From NCBI RefSeq assembly GCF_003032475.1, contig NZ_CP028369.1, positions 868,001-932,000 of the forward strand: a DNA stretch of 64,000 bases, in the 5' to 3' direction. The position numbers were made by a program, and so were the translations under genes. The DNA comes from Streptomyces sp. P3 (GTDB lineage Bacteria; Actinomycetota; Actinomycetes; Streptomycetales; Streptomycetaceae). How positions within the stretch are numbered: the first letter of the stretch is position 1; every line of letters starts with the position of its first letter. Shown one piece after another: positions 60,318-64,000 of the stretch. A model generated the notes under the pieces. The model searched no databases, was not told where the DNA came from, and saw only the letters and a program-made list of their open reading frames with translations.

Positions 60318-61537
60318 ACCGGCCTCCCCCTGCGCGGCGGCCTGCGGCACCCGCGCGCGGCCAGCGCCTGGTTGTACAGCTCGTTCACCTGGCCGACTGT
60401 CCCCTCGATATCGAACTGCCGGAGCACGAGTTCACGGCCGCGGTCGGCCATTTGCAGACGCGCTGCCGGATCGGCCAGTAGTGCATTCACGGCCTGTGCC
60501 AGTGCCGCCGGGTCGGCCGGCGGGATCAGCAGGCCGGTGCGGCCGTGCTGGACGGTGTCCGGCAGGCCACCGACGTCGGTCGCCACCACCCCCTTTCGCA
60601 TGAGCAACGCCTCCACCACGGCGTAGCAGGCGGACTCGTCCATGGACGGGTTCACCAGCACGTCCAGCCCTGCCATGACCGAGCCGATGTCGGACCGGAA
60701 GCCGGTGAACCGGATCCGGTCGGCGATGCCGAGCCGGGCGGCGCGGCGTTCCAGCTCGCGCCGGTACTCCCCGTCACCGACAAGCTCGTCACCGACCACG
60801 AAGAACCTGGCCTCGGCGTTCTGACGCATGATCAGCGGAATGGCATCGATGAAGACTTCATGCCCCTTGACACCGACCTGGCGGAAGTCCCGCAGCTTGC
60901 TCGCGTACATGTAGGCGACCATGCCGACGGTCGGCGTGTCGTCCGTGAGGCCGAACTCACGGCGGAACGCATCCGGCGAGGTTGCCGGATCGAGGCGGTG
61001 TACGTCGCAGCCGTAGTAGCTGACCGCGACCGACCGCGCTCCCATGGCCCGGTAGCGGCGCGCGATCGCCCGGCACGATCCGAGCACCAGGTCGTCCCGG
61101 CGCAGCGAGAGCCGCTCCAGGATCCGGAAGGGCGCGATCCGTAGATGCACCAGTCCGGGAACCTGAGACACGACCAGCGCCCGAGGACAGGCGGCCGACA
61201 CCACCCGGGCCACAAGCCTCGCGATGATCAGATGCGAATGGATGACATCCGGCTGGTATGCCCTGACGAACCTCAGCAGCCGCCAATGCCCGGCCATCAG
61301 CTCTGGCAGTTCTCTGACCCGATGAGGCACTCCGAACGGGATGATTTCCACCCGGACGCCGCGGACCCCGCGCAGCCGGTCGGCGAGCGGGCCCTCTCGG
61401 GGCAGCACCGCGCACACCTCGTTGCCCAGCTCGGCAAGGCCCCGCACCTGATCGTAGAACCAGCTTCCGCCGACGGCGGCCGAGGTGATCTGCAGGACGC
61501 GTAGCGGCTGCCACTTCCCGATCGCGGACCTGCTCAT
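60314..61537 (-). CDS. glycosyltransferase, GT-B fold, family 4
   Basis: 407 residues from ATG 61535-61537 in ATGA overlap with the upstream gene. LRVLQITSAAVGGSWFYDQV marks the N-terminal domain. VVGDELVGDGEYRRELERRA, NPSMDESACYAVVEALLMRK and GVVATDVGGLPDTVQHGRTG mark the family-4 donor site with the E(x7)E motif. It probably adds a sugar in the same exopolysaccharide pathway. Confidence 0.92.
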   Translation of the reverse strand: MSRSAIGKWQPLRVLQITSAAVGGSWFYDQVRGLAELGNEVCAVLPREGPLADRLRGVRGVRVEIIPFGVPHRVRELPELMAGHWRLLRFVRAYQPDVIHSHLIIARLVARVVSAACPRALVVSQVPGLVHLRIAPFRILERLSLRRDDLVLGSCRAIARRYRAMGARSVAVSYYGCDVHRLDPATSPDAFRREFGLTDDTPTVGMVAYMYASKLRDFRQVGVKGHEVFIDAIPLIMRQNAEARFFVVGDELVGDGEYRRELERRAARLGIADRIRFTGFRSDIGSVMAGLDVLVNPSMDESACYAVVEALLMRKGVVATDVGGLPDTVQHGRTGLLIPPADPAALAQAVNALLADPAARLQMADRGRELVLRQFDIEGTVGQVNELYNQALAARGCRRPPRRGRPV

Positions 61538-64000
61538 GGCGCCACCGGTACCGGTACCGGTCCGTTGTCCGGAGCCGGCTTCGCGGCCAGGATGATCAGC
61601 ATCAGACCGGTCAGCAGGGGCGGGACCAGCAGGACCTCGCCGAACACCGAGCAGACCCCGGCACCGGCCATGGCCAGCAGCGCCGGCTCGCCCGCGGGAT
61701 CGCCGGATCGAGCCGCGCACCACGCCCGGCGGACGCCGAGCACGACAAGCGTGCCGATCCCGGCCGCGCCCACCAGGCCGGCCTGCGAGAGGACTGTCAG
61801 GTAGGTGTTGTGAGCGAAATGCAGGAGTGGGAACTGGAGGAGCATGACCTCGTAATCACCTGTGGCCTGGTAGTAGGCGGGCAACTGGTCGGCGAAGTTC
61901 AGATATCCGACACCGAAAGCCGGGTGCGCCTCGAACATCCGTAGTGCACTGCTCCACAAATCAAGACGTACCGCGGAGTTGACGTCCGACGCGCCACCGA
62001 CGATCGAGTCGAAGCGGGCCGCGATCGCGGCGGGCAGCAGCGGTACCAGGCAGGCCGCGCCGACACTCAGGGCCAGGAGGCCGCGCAGCGATCTACGGGC
62101 GGCGTAAAGCGCGATCACCACGATTCCCGCCAGATAGGCCGCACGGCTCAGCGAGTACGCAACTCCCAGGACGAGCACGACGACCCCCGCGCCGATCGCC
62201 AGCCGCGACAGGGGTGCCCGGACGGCCGGATAGCGCCTGAGCAGGACCGCGGCCGCCATGACGAACAGGGCGCCCACGGCGTTGTGGTTGGCCGTGTCCT
62301 CCTGCGTGATGGCCAGAACGGCGGTGTCAGCAGGGGCGAGTCCCGACTTCGCGAAGACGGAGCCGATCTGAACGATGTCGATCAAGGCGACAATCACGCT
62401 GCCGCAACAGAACACCACGAGCGCCCGGTCGAGAGGCCGTCCAGGTTCGGCGACCAGCGGCAGCAGCAGCAGTGGCGCGCACATCAGCAGCAGGTAGTGC
62501 CATTTGTCGGCGCCCAGCAGATCGGTGTCGCCGATCATGACGCTGGCGGCCACCAGGTAGCCGACCGTGCCCACGGTGATCAGGACGCCGATGGGCTTCG
62601 GCCGCGCGATCCCCCGACCGGCGATGACGCGACCCAGCAGGCAGACGAGCATGAGAGCGATCAGCACACTCGGGGTGATCAGCGAGTCGCCGATGTCGGA
62701 CTGTGAGAGCGGGATGGCCGCCGCGAGTACACACAGACCCACCTCCGGGATCAGGGCCAGCACGATGACCACGAGCGGGGCGGCGGCGACGGCGCTGAGG
62801 GCAGGGCTGTACGCCGTCGCGAGACAGCCGGCACCCGCCACGGTCAGGAGTACCGCCGCGACCATGAACCGACCACTGGCCAGGACGGGCCTCACCGGTC
62901 TCGAGTACGCACCCCGCCGGCGATCGCCGATCGTCCTGACCCACAGGCCGGCGAGGGGGCGGGCCGGTGCGGCCGCCGTCTCGTCGCCGCCGTGCTCGGC
63001 CGAACGGCGCCGACGGGCGCGGACAGCCAGGCGCACGCCGTAGGCGAGCAGCACCGCGAGCACCAGGTTTCCCGCCGAGTCGGCCACTCCGGCACCGATC
63101 GCGGCATGGTGGGGGGTCAAGGCCACGAGCAGCGCGATGTTGACCATCGCACCGATCACCGTGGCCGTGACCACCGGCCGGAGCAGGCCGACGGCGGCCA
63201 GGTAGGGCTGGACCGAACGGGCCGCGCTGAACAGGACGAGGCCGGGCAGCATCGCCCAGAGCACCGGCACGGCACCGGCGTACGGCCGCCCGTAGACCAC
63301 TGGGATCAGGATGGGTGCAGTTACCGCCGCCGCGGCGGCAGCAGTGGCGGCGGCGATGAACACGGTGCGGGCGATCCTGGCAGCAGCCCGCGCATCGACG
63401 GAACCGGAAGTGACGGCGGGAAACATCACCAGCGCGACCGTCGTCGACAGCAGGAGCAGTCCCTCTGCCAGGGGCAGGGCCACCGCGTACACGGCCACGG
63501 CCGTCGCCCCGGCGAGCGTCTGGATCACCGGCACGTCCAGGCGCAGCATTCCGTAATGGATGAGGTTCGGGAGATAGGACCTGACGGCGAAGCTGCCGAA
63601 GGCACGGCCGGAGAGGGGTTCGCCATCGGCGTGGACGCGGGTGGTGGACGCGATCAGCAGCATCGCGGCGCAGAGCAGTTGGCCGGCCAGCACCGACAGG
63701 AAGCAGCTGATGGGGGTCAGCGATCCCGCGGCGAGCAGGCCGCAGACACCGACGAGGTAACCGGCCGCGGGGACGGTGCTGATCAGGTTGTACGTCGCGA
63801 CCCGGCCGCGACCGAGTTCAGCCATACCCAGCAGCGTGGTCAGCAAGCTCACCGGGCATATGGCCGCCACGAGCATCGCAAGCCGGTACGGCACGCCGAG
63901 CAGCACTGCCGGCCAGAAATGACCGAGCAGCAGCCACAGCCCCGCCAGCGCGGAACCCGAAGACATGGAGAACACCAGGCTCCACCGGACGATCTGCCGG
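61534..64000 (-). CDS. Wzx-type flippase fused to O-antigen ligase/polymerase domain, partial
   Basis: The frame is open to the window edge, giving at least 821 residues; the true start lies beyond 64000. The first ~320 residues have about ten helices with LPLAEGLLLLSTTVALVMFP and AVPVLWAMLPGLVLFSAARS, typical of polysaccharide flippases. After a charged linker (VRARRRRSAEHGGDETAAAP) come about ten further helices. These contain the ligase signature region YSLSRAAYLAG, a large loop with DLWSSALRMFEAHPAFGVGY, and HFAHNTYLTVLSQAGLVG. I see no stop between the halves. The fusion suggests coupled flipping and polymerisation or transfer of the repeat unit. Confidence 0.88.
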   Translation of the reverse strand, partial: RQIVRWSLVFSMSSGSALAGLWLLLGHFWPAVLLGVPYRLAMLVAAICPVSLLTTLLGMAELGRGRVATYNLISTVPAAGYLVGVCGLLAAGSLTPISCFLSVLAGQLLCAAMLLIASTTRVHADGEPLSGRAFGSFAVRSYLPNLIHYGMLRLDVPVIQTLAGATAVAVYAVALPLAEGLLLLSTTVALVMFPAVTSGSVDARAAARIARTVFIAAATAAAAAAVTAPILIPVVYGRPYAGAVPVLWAMLPGLVLFSAARSVQPYLAAVGLLRPVVTATVIGAMVNIALLVALTPHHAAIGAGVADSAGNLVLAVLLAYGVRLAVRARRRRSAEHGGDETAAAPARPLAGLWVRTIGDRRRGAYSRPVRPVLASGRFMVAAVLLTVAGAGCLATAYSPALSAVAAAPLVVIVLALIPEVGLCVLAAAIPLSQSDIGDSLITPSVLIALMLVCLLGRVIAGRGIARPKPIGVLITVGTVGYLVAASVMIGDTDLLGADKWHYLLLMCAPLLLLPLVAEPGRPLDRALVVFCCGSVIVALIDIVQIGSVFAKSGLAPADTAVLAITQEDTANHNAVGALFVMAAAVLLRRYPAVRAPLSRLAIGAGVVVLVLGVAYSLSRAAYLAGIVVIALYAARRSLRGLLALSVGAACLVPLLPAAIAARFDSIVGGASDVNSAVRLDLWSSALRMFEAHPAFGVGYLNFADQLPAYYQATGDYEVMLLQFPLLHFAHNTYLTVLSQAGLVGAAGIGTLVVLGVRRAWCAARSGDPAGEPALLAMAGAGVCSVFGEVLLVPPLLTGLMLIILAAKPAPDNGPVPVPVAP

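Noticed and set aside
1..64000. CRISPR arrays, tRNA or rRNA genes
   Set aside because: No regularly spaced repeats with unique spacers and no tRNA- or rRNA-like sequences were seen; a covariance-model scan could not be run.

Overview
The window is about 64 kb of very GC-rich actinomycete chromosome, almost certainly Streptomyces. The evidence is the codon bias with GTG/TTG starts, a DUF397 gene behind a Scr1-type helix-turn-helix regulator, a BldK-like peptide permease region, SpoIIE/anti-sigma switch proteins, a SARP regulator with a TTA (bldA) codon, and a surface protein with an LAxTG sortase-E signal. No tRNA, rRNA or CRISPR array was seen.

Layout. 1-2914: regulator tail, DUF397 protein, small membrane protein and an S9 peptidase. 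3183-15772: two tandem five-gene peptide ABC transporter operons on the minus strand (lipoprotein, two permeases, two ATPases each), with a VOC protein between them. Their dppF genes share a nearly identical tract. 16407-21433: a nonsense-mutated pseudogene, typA/bipA, and an 810-residue peptide-binding lipoprotein. 21731-25654: small coiled-coil protein and a succinate dehydrogenase operon (five-helix membrane anchor, flavoprotein, iron-sulfur protein). 25635-38914: membrane proteins, a GH18-like anchored protein, a PAS/GAF/PP2C/HATPase phosphatase, an anti-sigma kinase, NUDIX, SPOR, GntR, a DUF4190/septum-formation-type protein and a SNF2 helicase.

39163-49300 looks accessory. It starts with a deleted Uma2 pseudogene. 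Next comes a compact cluster that I do not recognise as described: a 59-residue peptide with eight cysteines, a CPSC thioredoxin-like protein, a MauE-like membrane protein, a second thioredoxin-like protein (CGPT), an ABC exporter without a C39 peptidase domain, and an S26 signal peptidase. A small SARP is divergent from it. The intergenic region carries three GCCAGGA/GCCAACA heptamers at exact 11-bp spacing, and a strong hairpin follows the peptide gene. The leader has an ADA|GC site that the S26 enzyme could cut, so I infer export, cleavage and oxidative folding of a disulfide-rich peptide. Immediately beyond the SARP is a complete rpoA (RNA polymerase alpha subunit) lacking its usual rpsD and rplQ neighbours, probably a second copy. 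An IS5-type transposase remnant, a lipoprotein and a TetR-controlled NTF2/hydrolase operon follow.

49359-54497: a histidine kinase without a visible response regulator, and a MacB/FtsX-type ABC pair. 54769-64000: exopolysaccharide genes (low-molecular-weight tyrosine phosphatase, Wzc-like BY-kinase, LAxTG surface protein, two glycosyltransferases, a glucuronyl C5-epimerase-like protein). The last gene is cut by the window edge and fuses a Wzx-type flippase to an O-antigen ligase/polymerase-type domain.
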